Shown here in pieces: positions 30,875-38,866 of a stretch of 38,866 nucleotides of DNA (positions within the stretch are counted from its first letter, which is position 1; each line of letters begins with the position of its first letter). The stretch covers positions 1 through 38,866 of the forward strand of contig NZ_JAKZLF010000040.1 of NCBI RefSeq assembly GCF_022808855.1. The letters are read 5' to 3'. The notes beneath the pieces were generated by a model, which saw only the letters and a program-made list of their open reading frames with translations, ran no database searches and had not been told where the DNA came from. Source of the stretch: Anaeromyxobacter soli. Its GTDB lineage: Bacteria > Myxococcota > Myxococcia > Myxococcales > Anaeromyxobacteraceae. Position numbers and translations under genes: made by a program.

Positions 30875-31942
30875 GTGAGACGCATCGTGCAGGCGCTCGT
30901 GGGGATCGCGATCTCCGGGGCGGCGCTCTGGCTCACGCTGCGCGGCAAGGACGTGGCCGCGATCGCGCAGGAGATCCGCGTCGCGGACTACCGTTACCTC
31001 GCGCCGTACGTGCTCATCCTCGTCGGCATCCACCTCGCCCGGACGGTGCGCTGGGGGCTCCTGCTCGAGCCGGTCGCGAAGCTGCCCTTCTCGAAGCTCA
31101 ACGCCGTGTCGGCGGTCGGGTTCATGGCGCTCGTGGTGCTGCCGTTCCGGCTCGGCGAGTTCGCCCGCCCATACCTCGTCGCCGAGCGCCCGCGCCTCCG
31201 CGTCTCGTCCGCGCTCTCCTCGGTCGTGGTCGAGCGCGTGGTGGACGGGGTGTTCACCGGCCTCCTGCTCGTCGTGTCGCTCCTCGCCGTGCCGGACGGC
31301 ACGCCCGGCGTGCGGCTCCTCAGGACGGCCGGCGTGGTCGTGTCGCTCGCGTTCCTCGCGCTGCTCGCGTTCCTCGTCGGCGCCTACCGGAACCGCGTGC
31401 TCGCGGTGCGCTTCTCCGAGGCGCTCCTCCGGCCGTTCTCGCCCCGCCTCGCGGCGCGCGCGTCCGGGATGCTCGACGCGTTCATCCACGGGCTGCGGCT
31501 CGTGCCGAGCCGGCGCAAGCTCGCGCTCTTCCTCCTGCTGACCGCCGGCTACTGGGGCCTGAACGCCTGGGGGATGGCGCTCCTCGCCCGCGGGTTCGGG
31601 TTCCAGCTCGGCGCCGTCGAGGCCTGCACGATCCTCGGCGTCCTCGTCGTCGGCGTCATGATTCCCGCCGGCCCCGGGATGATCGGCACGTTCCAGGGCG
31701 CGATCGTCCTCGGGCTCTCGCTCTTCGCGTCACGCGAGGCGGTGGCCACGCGCGGCGTCGCGTTCGCGAACGTGATCTGGGCGGTGCAGCTCGCGCAGCA
31801 GGTCGCGCTCGGGCTCTTCTTCCTCTTCTCGCGCCACATCCAGCTCGGGCGACTCTTCGCCGCGCCGGGCGCGATCGAGACGGGCCTCGAGGCCGAGGAG
31901 GCGGAGTACCGCGGCGAGCCCGGAGCGGCCTCGCGGGACTAG
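30875..31942 (+). CDS. YbhN/LPG-synthase-type membrane protein
   Basis: A 355-residue polytopic membrane protein from GTG 30875, with GGAGG upstream. Multiple membrane segments (IVQALVGIAISGAALWLTL, VSAVGFMALVVLPFRLGEF, VVVSLAFLALLAFLVGAY, NAWGMALLARGFGFQLGAVE). VLPFRLGEFARPYLVAERPR and IPAGPGMIGTFQGAIVLGLS are family signatures of the lysylphosphatidylglycerol synthase-type membrane domain (YbhN/UPF0104). It lacks the soluble aminoacyl-transferase domain, so it is not an MprF-like synthase. Lipid flipping or glycolipid work is suggested by the family. Its stop overlaps the convergent micro-gene. Confidence 0.85.
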   Translation: MRRIVQALVGIAISGAALWLTLRGKDVAAIAQEIRVADYRYLAPYVLILVGIHLARTVRWGLLLEPVAKLPFSKLNAVSAVGFMALVVLPFRLGEFARPYLVAERPRLRVSSALSSVVVERVVDGVFTGLLLVVSLLAVPDGTPGVRLLRTAGVVVSLAFLALLAFLVGAYRNRVLAVRFSEALLRPFSPRLAARASGMLDAFIHGLRLVPSRRKLALFLLLTAGYWGLNAWGMALLARGFGFQLGAVEACTILGVLVVGVMIPAGPGMIGTFQGAIVLGLSLFASREAVATRGVAFANVIWAVQLAQQVALGLFFLFSRHIQLGRLFAAPGAIETGLEAEEAEYRGEPGAASRD

Positions 31943-32100
31943 GCGATCGCGGCGGCGACCTGCTCGCGCGCGACCTTCACCCGCTCGAGCACCTCGGACA
32001 GCTCGCCGAGGAACGACGCGTCCACTGCGGCGTCGATCTCCTCCACGAGCTCGTCGATGAGGGAGGGCGACTCGTCGTCGAAGGGAAAGAGCTCCAGCAT
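31939..32100 (-). CDS. Acidic micro-protein, second of an overlapping pair
   Basis: A 53-residue, strongly acidic helical product (MLELFPFDDESPSLIDELVE, then SFLGELSEVLERVKVAREQV). ATG 32100 overlaps the upstream stop (TGATG), and GGAGG lies 7 nt in front, inside the upstream gene. The 3' end overlaps the convergent membrane-protein gene's stop by 4 nt. Clean reading frame and ribosome-binding site support translation. Unknown function; could be the antidote or partner of the basic upstream protein. Confidence 0.55.
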   Translation of the reverse strand: MLELFPFDDESPSLIDELVEEIDAAVDASFLGELSEVLERVKVAREQVAAAIA

Positions 32101-32276
32101 CACATCTCCTCCTCGAGCCAGCGGAGCAGGGCTTCCTTGATGCGGTCGGCCGGGCGCCGCGGAGGTCGTGGCGCCTGACGGGGTGGGTTCTCGGGGACCT
32201 TGAGCGGAAGCTCGCGCGGGGTGAACTCCTGCGTCCGCGTCGAGATCGAAGCCTGGGACGACTGCACCTTCCCCAT
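32100..32276 (-). CDS. Basic micro-protein, first of an overlapping pair
   Basis: A 58-residue product from ATG 32276, preceded by GGAGG at 7-nt spacing. The front is Ser/Thr/Gln-rich (GKVQSSQASISTRTQEF), the middle Pro/Arg-rich (PENPPRQAPRPPRRPADRI) and the end a short helix (KEALLRWLEEEM). An upstream start would add a low-complexity stretch without ribosome-binding site. No family recognised. Coupled to the acidic micro-protein. Confidence 0.5.
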   Translation of the reverse strand: MGKVQSSQASISTRTQEFTPRELPLKVPENPPRQAPRPPRRPADRIKEALLRWLEEEM

Positions 32277-32672
32277 CCGAAATCCTCCGATATCGCCCAG
32301 CCGTATCCGTGTACCACGGGGAAGGCCGCGAGCAAGAATCCAGGCTCGCAGCCCAGGCGTGGGTCGGACGACGGAGGTGGTTATCACACCCGTCTGACGT
32401 TGTCTGTCCGGACCGAGGTCACCGCGCGCGGGCGGCGCCGGCGCCTGCTGCGACCCCCGGCGCGCGCTCACGCGCAGCCTCGCCCGTCGGCTTCCTCGGC
32501 GGCGCGCCCTGGATCGCGCGCTTCGCCGTCACCGCCCCTGCCGACCACCGCGTGCCGTTCACCGTGGGTGCGCTGCTCACCCTGCGTGTCGGTCTCGAGC
32601 AGCGCGCGAGGTGTTCGACGGTAGGCGCGCTGCTCATTGATATCGCATCCACTTTGAGCAAAGCTGCCGAGC
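32277..32672. other. Gap before the secreted-protein gene; possible gene relic
   Basis: About 396 nt without a supportable gene. On the plus strand an open stretch near 32480-32640 (VGFLGGAPWIARFAVTAPAD, then VPFTVGALLTLRVGLEQRA) reads like protein but has no start and runs on into a poor sequence; it may be a relic. No strong promoter seen. Confidence 0.3.
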
Positions 32673-33803
32673 ATGACGCGCACTCACCGTCGCGCACGTG
32701 CTCTGCTTACCGGCACCGCGCTGGTCACCTCCCTTCTCGCCCCGCGGAACGCAACCGCATGCTCATCGAGCGACCCCGGGTGCTGGGGTCGGCTGGCTCC
32801 CGCGGAAGGCGAGACGATCCCGGCGAACGCCCCTGCGCTCACCATGCGTGCCATCGGTGGCGGCGTGACGGTCCACCGCGCCGATGGGTCGCCGGTGCCG
32901 GCAGATCACGAGACCTCGCTCGACGGCTACTCCCTGGTGGTGCGACCGCACTCACCGTGGATTGCGGGCGAACGCTACACCGTGCGGCTCAGCTCGATGT
33001 GCTCGTCCGGACCGGGGCCGTGCCGGGAGTCCTCGTTCACGGCGACAGCCGCTGCGGCGGTTCCCGAGCGAATCGACGGCTTCTCGCTCGCCAACACCGG
33101 ACACGGGAACGTGAAGGCAGGGGATCCCGGGCAGTGTGCGCAGGAAATCACGGCCGCGTGGGCCGCGTTTCGACTCGAGCCCGGAACCCTGTCGCCGTGG
33201 CTGCGCGTCACCGCCTGGGAGCTGTCGGTGGACGGGATGCGATGGGCAATCGAGGAGGCAGGAGCCGTAGGAGCCGATGGGCTCCTCGAGCCCGGCTCGA
33301 GCTACACCCCCGTGGAGCGCCGTCGAATTCTCCTCGTGCATGCGAGCTGCGGCGGGTTGACGAGTGCGGACCGCGGCCTGACGACCGGACGCCATCCCGC
33401 CGTGCTCTCCGCGCAGATTGCTGGCGGAGCGAAGATCGTCTCACCCATCGTGGACTTCGAGCTCGCCTGCAACGGGGGCATCGAAGATCCTCCGCCGGTA
33501 GTGGGCGCCGCGCGGCCGCTGCTCGATTCAGCGCCGCTGTGCGCAGAAAACGTATCCACCGGTGGAGACACGGGCGGCGCCACGCCCGGCACTGCGACGG
33601 ATCCCGTCCGCTCCACAAGCGGCTGCTCCAGCGCCGGCGGCACGCCGGCCGTTTGGATGCTGCTCGCACTCGGAGTGATCGCGCTCGGTCGGGGCTCTCG
33701 ACACGCACCGGCCTTCGTGAAGGCTCGCCGCCCGCCAGTCACGCCGCGGACCGGCGGCGACGATGAGCACGCGTCGAGTGTCGGCGATTCGGGGACTTGC
33801 TGA
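32673..33803 (+). CDS. Secreted protein with MYXO-CTERM-like sorting signal
   Basis: A 376-residue protein with signal peptide (ALLTGTALVTSLLAPRNATA), a beta-rich N-terminal domain of Ig-like pattern (RLAPAEGETIPANAPALTMR, GERYTVRLSSMCSSGPGPC) and many Cys. Near the C-terminus SGCSSAGGTPAVWMLLALGV then IALGRGSR matches the MYXO-CTERM anchor: Gly-Cys, hydrophobic stretch, basic end. In the family the protein normally stops right after the basic residues; here ~32 more residues follow. Base composition is a little lower in GC than its neighbours. Surface protein of unknown function. Confidence 0.65.
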   Translation: MTRTHRRARALLTGTALVTSLLAPRNATACSSSDPGCWGRLAPAEGETIPANAPALTMRAIGGGVTVHRADGSPVPADHETSLDGYSLVVRPHSPWIAGERYTVRLSSMCSSGPGPCRESSFTATAAAAVPERIDGFSLANTGHGNVKAGDPGQCAQEITAAWAAFRLEPGTLSPWLRVTAWELSVDGMRWAIEEAGAVGADGLLEPGSSYTPVERRRILLVHASCGGLTSADRGLTTGRHPAVLSAQIAGGAKIVSPIVDFELACNGGIEDPPPVVGAARPLLDSAPLCAENVSTGGDTGGATPGTATDPVRSTSGCSSAGGTPAVWMLLALGVIALGRGSRHAPAFVKARRPPVTPRTGGDDEHASSVGDSGTC

Positions 33804-33916
33804 GGACGCGCGTCGACGCTCATTCAAATCGCGGCTGATCGACCGAGCCCGTGGCACGACGCGCAGGCCGCCGGTCCCGGCTTCCACGTTGGGGTCTGTC
33901 CCCGACTCACCCCGGG

Positions 33917-33946
33917 AAAAACAGAGGCCGCCTCGGAAGGCGGCCT
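33917..33946 (-). terminator. Rho-independent terminator of tRNA-Met
   Basis: On the minus strand an 8-bp stem AGGCCGCC / GGCGGCCT with a 6-nt loop is followed by TCTGTTTTT. It lies 9 nt past the tRNA 3' end. Confidence 0.85.
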
Positions 33947-33954
33947 TGGAGGAG

Positions 33955-34028
33955 TGGTGAGGGAGAGAATCGAACTCTCGACCTAGGGATTATGAGACCC
34001 TCGCTCTAGCCGACTGAGCTACCTCACC
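33955..34028 (-). tRNA. tRNA-Met (elongator, anticodon CAU)
   Basis: A 74-nt tRNA: acceptor GGTGAGG / CCTCACC, D-arm TAGCTCAGTCGGCTAGAGC, anticodon loop CTCATAA (CAT at 33992-33994), T-arm GAGAGTTCGATTCTCTC, discriminator A, no encoded CCA. Matches elongator tRNA-Met; an Ile2 tRNA with modified C is less likely given the CTCATAAT loop. Confidence 0.9.
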
Positions 34029-34050
34029 GAGAGGCTTTCGAGAACGCGGG

Positions 34051-34079
34051 TTTATAGGGCCTCGCGCGCGAGCGGTCAA
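34051..34079 (-). promoter_or_regulatory. Promoter of tRNA-Met
   Basis: Minus strand TTGACC (34079-34074), 17 bp, TATAAA (34056-34051): a near-consensus sigma-70 promoter 22 nt before the tRNA. Confidence 0.85.
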
Positions 34080-34148
34080 GCGTGTACGGCGGGCGGGGAG
34101 AGGCTGCGGAACGGCGGAGAGGCCGCGCCACCTGCTACCATCCGGGTC

Positions 34149-35015
34149 ATGCGCCCCCTCGCCATCCTGACGCTCCTCGCCGCCAGTGCCTGCGCCGCCC
34201 CGAGCTTCGTCGCGAACACCGGGCGCGTCGCGCCGAAGGGTGCGTTCCGCGCCGGCTTCGGCTCGGGCTACCAGGTGAACACCCAGGCCGCCGCGATCGT
34301 CCGGGACGGGCGGGACCTCGCCGAGAACCTGCGCTCCAAGGCGACGGCTTGCCCGGACGGCAGCGGCTCGTGCTGGAACGCCGCCGACGTGGAGCCGGTC
34401 GTGGACGCCGCGTTCCGGTTCGCGCTCGTGGCCCCGCTCTCGTCGCACACGGAGGTGTCCGCGCGCTACGGCTTCGCGCCCGGCTTCGACGGCGGGATTC
34501 ACTGGGGCCCGGACTCGAAGGGCCTCGACCTCGGCTGGCAGGCGTTCGGCCCGCGCGACCCTGGGACCGACGGCTGGGCCGGGACGCTGCTCGCCGGCTG
34601 GGGAACGCGCGACCTCGGCACCTTCGGCGACGTCATCGAGAACGTCCTGCACGGCGACGCGGGGCTCACGGACTTCCAGCTCGCGTTCGTCGCCGGTCGC
34701 CAGTGGCGCGAGATCGCCCACACCTACGTCGGGGCGCGCTACACGCTCACGCGCTGGAAGGTCCAGGTCATCCCCGATCTCCCGATCGTCTACGACGGCG
34801 GCGCCGCGCAGGAGCGGCTGCTCGGGACGGACTCGACCGGCTTCGTGCACACGACGGGCGGCGTCTTCGGCGGCGCGCTCGGCTACAAGCACGTCTTCGT
34901 CGGCGCAGAGCTGAACCTCCTCTACACGGCGGGGAAGGCCGACGTGTTCTTCAAGGAGCGCGATCTCGGCGCGTTCGGCGTGATGCCGGCGGTCTACATC
35001 TACGGTCAGTACTGA
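34149..35015 (+). CDS. Outer-membrane lipoprotein, beta-rich
   Basis: A 288-residue product. Signal peptide with lipobox LAASAC (Cys15). The rest alternates short beta segments with Gly/aromatic turns ([80 protein letters not shown]), ending [11 protein letters not shown] with a terminal aromatic, like a small barrel or porin. Starts 8 nt after TACCAT. Function unknown. Confidence 0.65.
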   Translation: MRPLAILTLLAASACAAPSFVANTGRVAPKGAFRAGFGSGYQVNTQAAAIVRDGRDLAENLRSKATACPDGSGSCWNAADVEPVVDAAFRFALVAPLSSHTEVSARYGFAPGFDGGIHWGPDSKGLDLGWQAFGPRDPGTDGWAGTLLAGWGTRDLGTFGDVIENVLHGDAGLTDFQLAFVAGRQWREIAHTYVGARYTLTRWKVQVIPDLPIVYDGGAAQERLLGTDSTGFVHTTGGVFGGALGYKHVFVGAELNLLYTAGKADVFFKERDLGAFGVMPAVYIYGQY

Positions 35016-35167
35016 CGCGCCCCGCCAGCAGCCGGTTGCCTGCTGCGGCTCCCGTCTCCGGGCCTCGGCGGGGCACCGCGCCCCCTCGCGACGGGCCGCC
35101 CCGCCGGATCCCCTGCGTCGCTTCCGGGCAGGGGATAGAAGTCCGGGGCACCGCGCACGGAGGGGAC

Positions 35168-36934
<1,767 letters not shown>

Positions 36935-37029
36935 CCGCCGGCCGGGCCGGCTGGGTCGCGCCGTCGAGTCGAGCGGTCTTCATCCCGGCGGGTCGCTCGG
37001 GTGGCGAAACGCCGCGGAGTTGCGGTACA

Positions 37030-37044
37030 CCAGCGGAGCGCTGG
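37030..37044 (+). promoter_or_regulatory. Hairpin CCAGCG-GAG-CGCTGG before small mutase subunit
   Basis: A 6-bp palindrome with 3-nt loop, 30 nt upstream of ATG 37075 in the 140-nt gap between the two mutase subunits. Could be an operator or a mRNA element. Confidence 0.3.
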
Positions 37045-37074
37045 AACTGTCGTCATTTCAACGGAGACGAAGGC

Positions 37075-37497
37075 ATGAGCCCCGCGAAAGAGCGTCCCCT
37101 CCGCATCGTCGTCGCGAAGCCCGGCCTGGACGGTCACGACCGCGGCGCCAAGATCATCGCCCGCGCGCTGCGCGACGCCGGCTTCGAGGTCATCTACACC
37201 GGCCTGCATCAGACGCCGGAGATGATCGTCGCCGCCGCCATCCAGGAGGACGCGGACGCGATCGGCCTCTCCATCATGTCCGGCGCGCACATGACGCTCT
37301 TCCCCGCGGTGGTCGAGCTCCTCGGGGAGAAGGACGCGAAGGACGTCGTGGTCTTCGGAGGCGGGATCATCCCGCAGGACGACGTGCCCAAGCTGAAGGA
37401 GAAGGGCGTCGCCGAGGTGTTCCTGCCCGGCTCGCCGACGCAGGGCATCATCGACTGGATCCGGGCGAACATCCGCCCGCGCGTCGCGGCCGCCTAG
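37075..37497 (+). CDS. Cobalamin-binding small subunit of acyl-CoA mutase
   Basis: A 140-residue B12-binding domain. [20 protein letters not shown] contains DxHxxG, whose His coordinates cobalt; [20 protein letters not shown] and [20 protein letters not shown] are the other fold motifs. It pairs with the large subunit at 35168 as in split isobutyryl-CoA mutases (IcmB-like, ~136 residues). No MeaB/MeaI-type GTPase is seen in the window. Confidence 0.92.
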   Translation: MSPAKERPLRIVVAKPGLDGHDRGAKIIARALRDAGFEVIYTGLHQTPEMIVAAAIQEDADAIGLSIMSGAHMTLFPAVVELLGEKDAKDVVVFGGGIIPQDDVPKLKEKGVAEVFLPGSPTQGIIDWIRANIRPRVAAA

Positions 37498-37546
37498 CGG
37501 CGCACGATCCCTGCCTGCGCCGGGCGGACTCGTCGCTTCGCTGCTC

Positions 37547-37568
37547 GGCGTACCGGAAGCAGTACGCC
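37547..37568. terminator. Hairpin between convergent mutase and moaA genes
   Basis: GGCGTAC / GTACGCC, 7-bp stem with an 8-nt loop, in the 134-nt gap between convergent genes. Probably a bidirectional terminator or REP-like unit; no T-run. Confidence 0.4.
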
Positions 37569-37631
37569 TGCGCTGCTCCGCTCCTCTTGCGCCCGGCTCG
37601 GCGACGGGCTCGTGCGCCTCGCGGCTTTCGG

Positions 37632-38639
37632 CTAACCGCCCGAGCCGATCATCGGCAGGAGCCCCGCGCCGCCCTTCGGCATCTCGTGGCGCTCGCCCTT
37701 CGCAAGGAGCGCCGTCCGCACCGCCCGGGCGATCTCCTCGTCGGAGGCGCCGGAGCGGACGAGCTCGCGCAGGGGCACGCGGTCCCGGCCGCCCAGGCAG
37801 GCGCGCAGGGAGCCGTCCGCGCCGACCCGCACGCGGTTGCAGCCGTCGCAGAAGTTCTCGGTCATGGCGCCGATGAAGCCCACGAGGCCGTGCACCGGCG
37901 CGCCGCCGACGTCCGAGGTGCCGCGCATGTGGTAGGCGGGCCCCCAGCCGCGCGTCGCGTCCGGCTCGAGGCGGATGCCCTGCGCCTCGAGGAGGCGCTT
38001 CACCTCCGAGGTCGGCACGGGCTTCCCCGGCCCGAACGGCATGAGCTCGATGAAGCGGGCGGTCGCGCCGAAGCGCCAGGCGAAGCGCGCGAGGTTCCCG
38101 AGCTCGTCCTCGTTCTCGTCGCGGACCACGACCACGTTCAGCTTCACCGAGTCGAACCCGGCGCGGAACGCGGCCTCGATGCCGGAGACGATCCGCTCGA
38201 GCGTCGCGGCGCGGCCGGAGATTCGCTGGAGCTTCGCCGGATCGAGCGTGTCGAGCGAGACGTTGAGGCGGGACACGCCCGCGTCGCGCAGCAGGGTCGC
38301 GTGCGTCGCGAGGGCGTGGCCGTTGGTCGTGAGGGCGATCTCCTCGATGCCGGGCGTCGCCTTCACGTCGCGCACGATGTCGAGGAGCTCGCGGCGGAGC
38401 GTCGGCTCGCCGCCGGTGAGCCGCACGCGCCGGATGCCGAGCTTCGCGAACACCCCCACCACGCGCGCGAGCTCGGGCCGCGAGAGGGGGTCCTCCTGCC
38501 GGTCCGGCCCCATCGGCGCGCAGTAGGAGCAGCGGAAGTTGCAGCGGTCGGTGAGGGACAGCCGCAGGTACTGGATCTTGCGCCCCTGTCCGTCGACGAG
38601 GGGCCCGCTCACCGGCAACGCGTTGACGGGCTCGGACAC
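37632..38639 (-). CDS. moaA: GTP 3',8-cyclase MoaA
   Basis: A 335-residue radical-SAM enzyme of molybdenum cofactor biosynthesis. SAM-cluster motif TDRCNFRCSYCAPMG; RLTGGEPTLRRELL and VSLDTLDPAKLQRISG follow; the second cluster is FCDGCNRVRVGADGSLRACL. The C-terminus ends GSGG, like the GG tail of MoaA. GTG 38639 is chosen because a TATAAG hexamer (38651-38646) would overlap any upstream part of the gene and place transcription start at this codon; ATG 38675 (347 residues) is the alternative. No other moa gene adjacent. Confidence 0.92.
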   Translation of the reverse strand: MSEPVNALPVSGPLVDGQGRKIQYLRLSLTDRCNFRCSYCAPMGPDRQEDPLSRPELARVVGVFAKLGIRRVRLTGGEPTLRRELLDIVRDVKATPGIEEIALTTNGHALATHATLLRDAGVSRLNVSLDTLDPAKLQRISGRAATLERIVSGIEAAFRAGFDSVKLNVVVVRDENEDELGNLARFAWRFGATARFIELMPFGPGKPVPTSEVKRLLEAQGIRLEPDATRGWGPAYHMRGTSDVGGAPVHGLVGFIGAMTENFCDGCNRVRVGADGSLRACLGGRDRVPLRELVRSGASDEEIARAVRTALLAKGERHEMPKGGAGLLPMIGSGG

Positions 38640-38645
38640 GCGCCC

Positions 38646-38651
38646 CTTATA
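38646..38651 (-). promoter_or_regulatory. TATAAG -10 element of moaA
   Basis: TATAAG on the minus strand, 6 nt before GTG 38639, implying a leaderless message. -35 weak. Confidence 0.45.
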
Positions 38652-38730
38652 CCCGATAAGCGCGGTCCAGATCATCCGGTGGTGACGGCGGCCAGCGGCG
38701 GGGCAGGGCGCAGTTCCGGTGATCCGTGGG

Positions 38731-38866
38731 AGGGCCCCGCGCGAAGCGCGGGAGGGGCGAAGCCCCTCCGGCGGGGAACGGTCGCGAACCCGCGAAGCGG
38801 GCGCGACCGTTCACGGGCCCCGCCGAGCAGGGGTGGGGCCCCGACGACGGCGGCCAGCCGTCGGCG
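38731..38866. repeat. Cluster of nested hairpins with GAA loops
   Basis: Three stems with GAA loops follow each other: CCCGCGC-GAA-GCGCGGG (38736-38752), AGGGGC-GAA-GCCCCT (38753-38767) and a 15-bp bulged stem whose outer arm is AACGGTCGCG / CGCGACCGTT around CCCGC-GAA-GCGGG (38777-38811). An outer pair CGGCGGGG / CCCCGCCG (38769-38776, 38818-38825) encloses the last one, and another GACGGC / GCCGTC palindrome follows at ~38847. No gene; a REP-like or structural intergenic element, cut by the window edge. Confidence 0.7.

Overview
The window is very GC-rich throughout and looks like chromosome from a myxobacterium, most likely Anaeromyxobacter or a close relative. This is inferred from the gene families (paired M16 proteases, MlaEFD with a giant MlaD, a TonB receptor carrying its own TonB domain, a MYXO-CTERM-like secreted protein), from the codon usage and from a selenocysteine tRNA. 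It divides into an integrated element (about 1-15485, its left end lying outside the window) and ordinary chromosome (15486-38866).

Element, left part (1-4749): a tightly packed, mostly plus-strand phage-type module. It starts with the 3' part of a replication/DNA-binding gene cut by the window edge, then small overlapping genes, a small protein with an FtsH/M41-type HEAGH motif, a sigma-70 region 4-like regulator (frameshifted), a coiled-coil protein (frameshifted), and a tail-fibre-like protein. A repeated promoter-like block (CTTCCG, 16-17 bp, GATAC) recurs three times here.

Element, cargo part (4968-12709): an ATPase with a small three-repeat protein upstream of it, a 66-aa gene with its own promoter, a TerB-like plus BRCT protein, a serine recombinase operon, an RHH protein, two tandem membrane-anchored paralogues and an AbiTii-family protein. 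This looks like accessory, probably anti-phage, cargo.

Element, integration part (12818-15485): a hypothetical gene and a coupled operon of an XRE repressor, a small ORF, an excisionase-like HTH and a tyrosine integrase. The integrase reads into the 3' end of tRNA-Sec (selC), the evident attachment site, and has no stop codon before it.

Chromosome: a HAD-IG 5'-nucleotidase, a zinc-ribbon protein and an XRE regulator; an M16 active/inactive pair with an RluA-type pseudouridine synthase; the mlaE-mlaF-mlaD lipid-transport operon; a TonB-dependent receptor with a lipoprotein; tlpA, yacG, a 2-hydroxyacid dehydrogenase and a YbhN-like membrane protein; a pair of overlapping micro-genes; a secreted MYXO-CTERM-like protein; a complete tRNA-Met unit (promoter, tRNA, terminator); an outer-membrane lipoprotein; a split B12-dependent acyl-CoA mutase whose residues are of the isobutyryl-CoA mutase type; and moaA. 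Many chromosomal start codons lie only 6-12 nt after a -10-like hexamer, which suggests short-leader or leaderless transcripts. The window ends in a cluster of hairpins with GAA loops.
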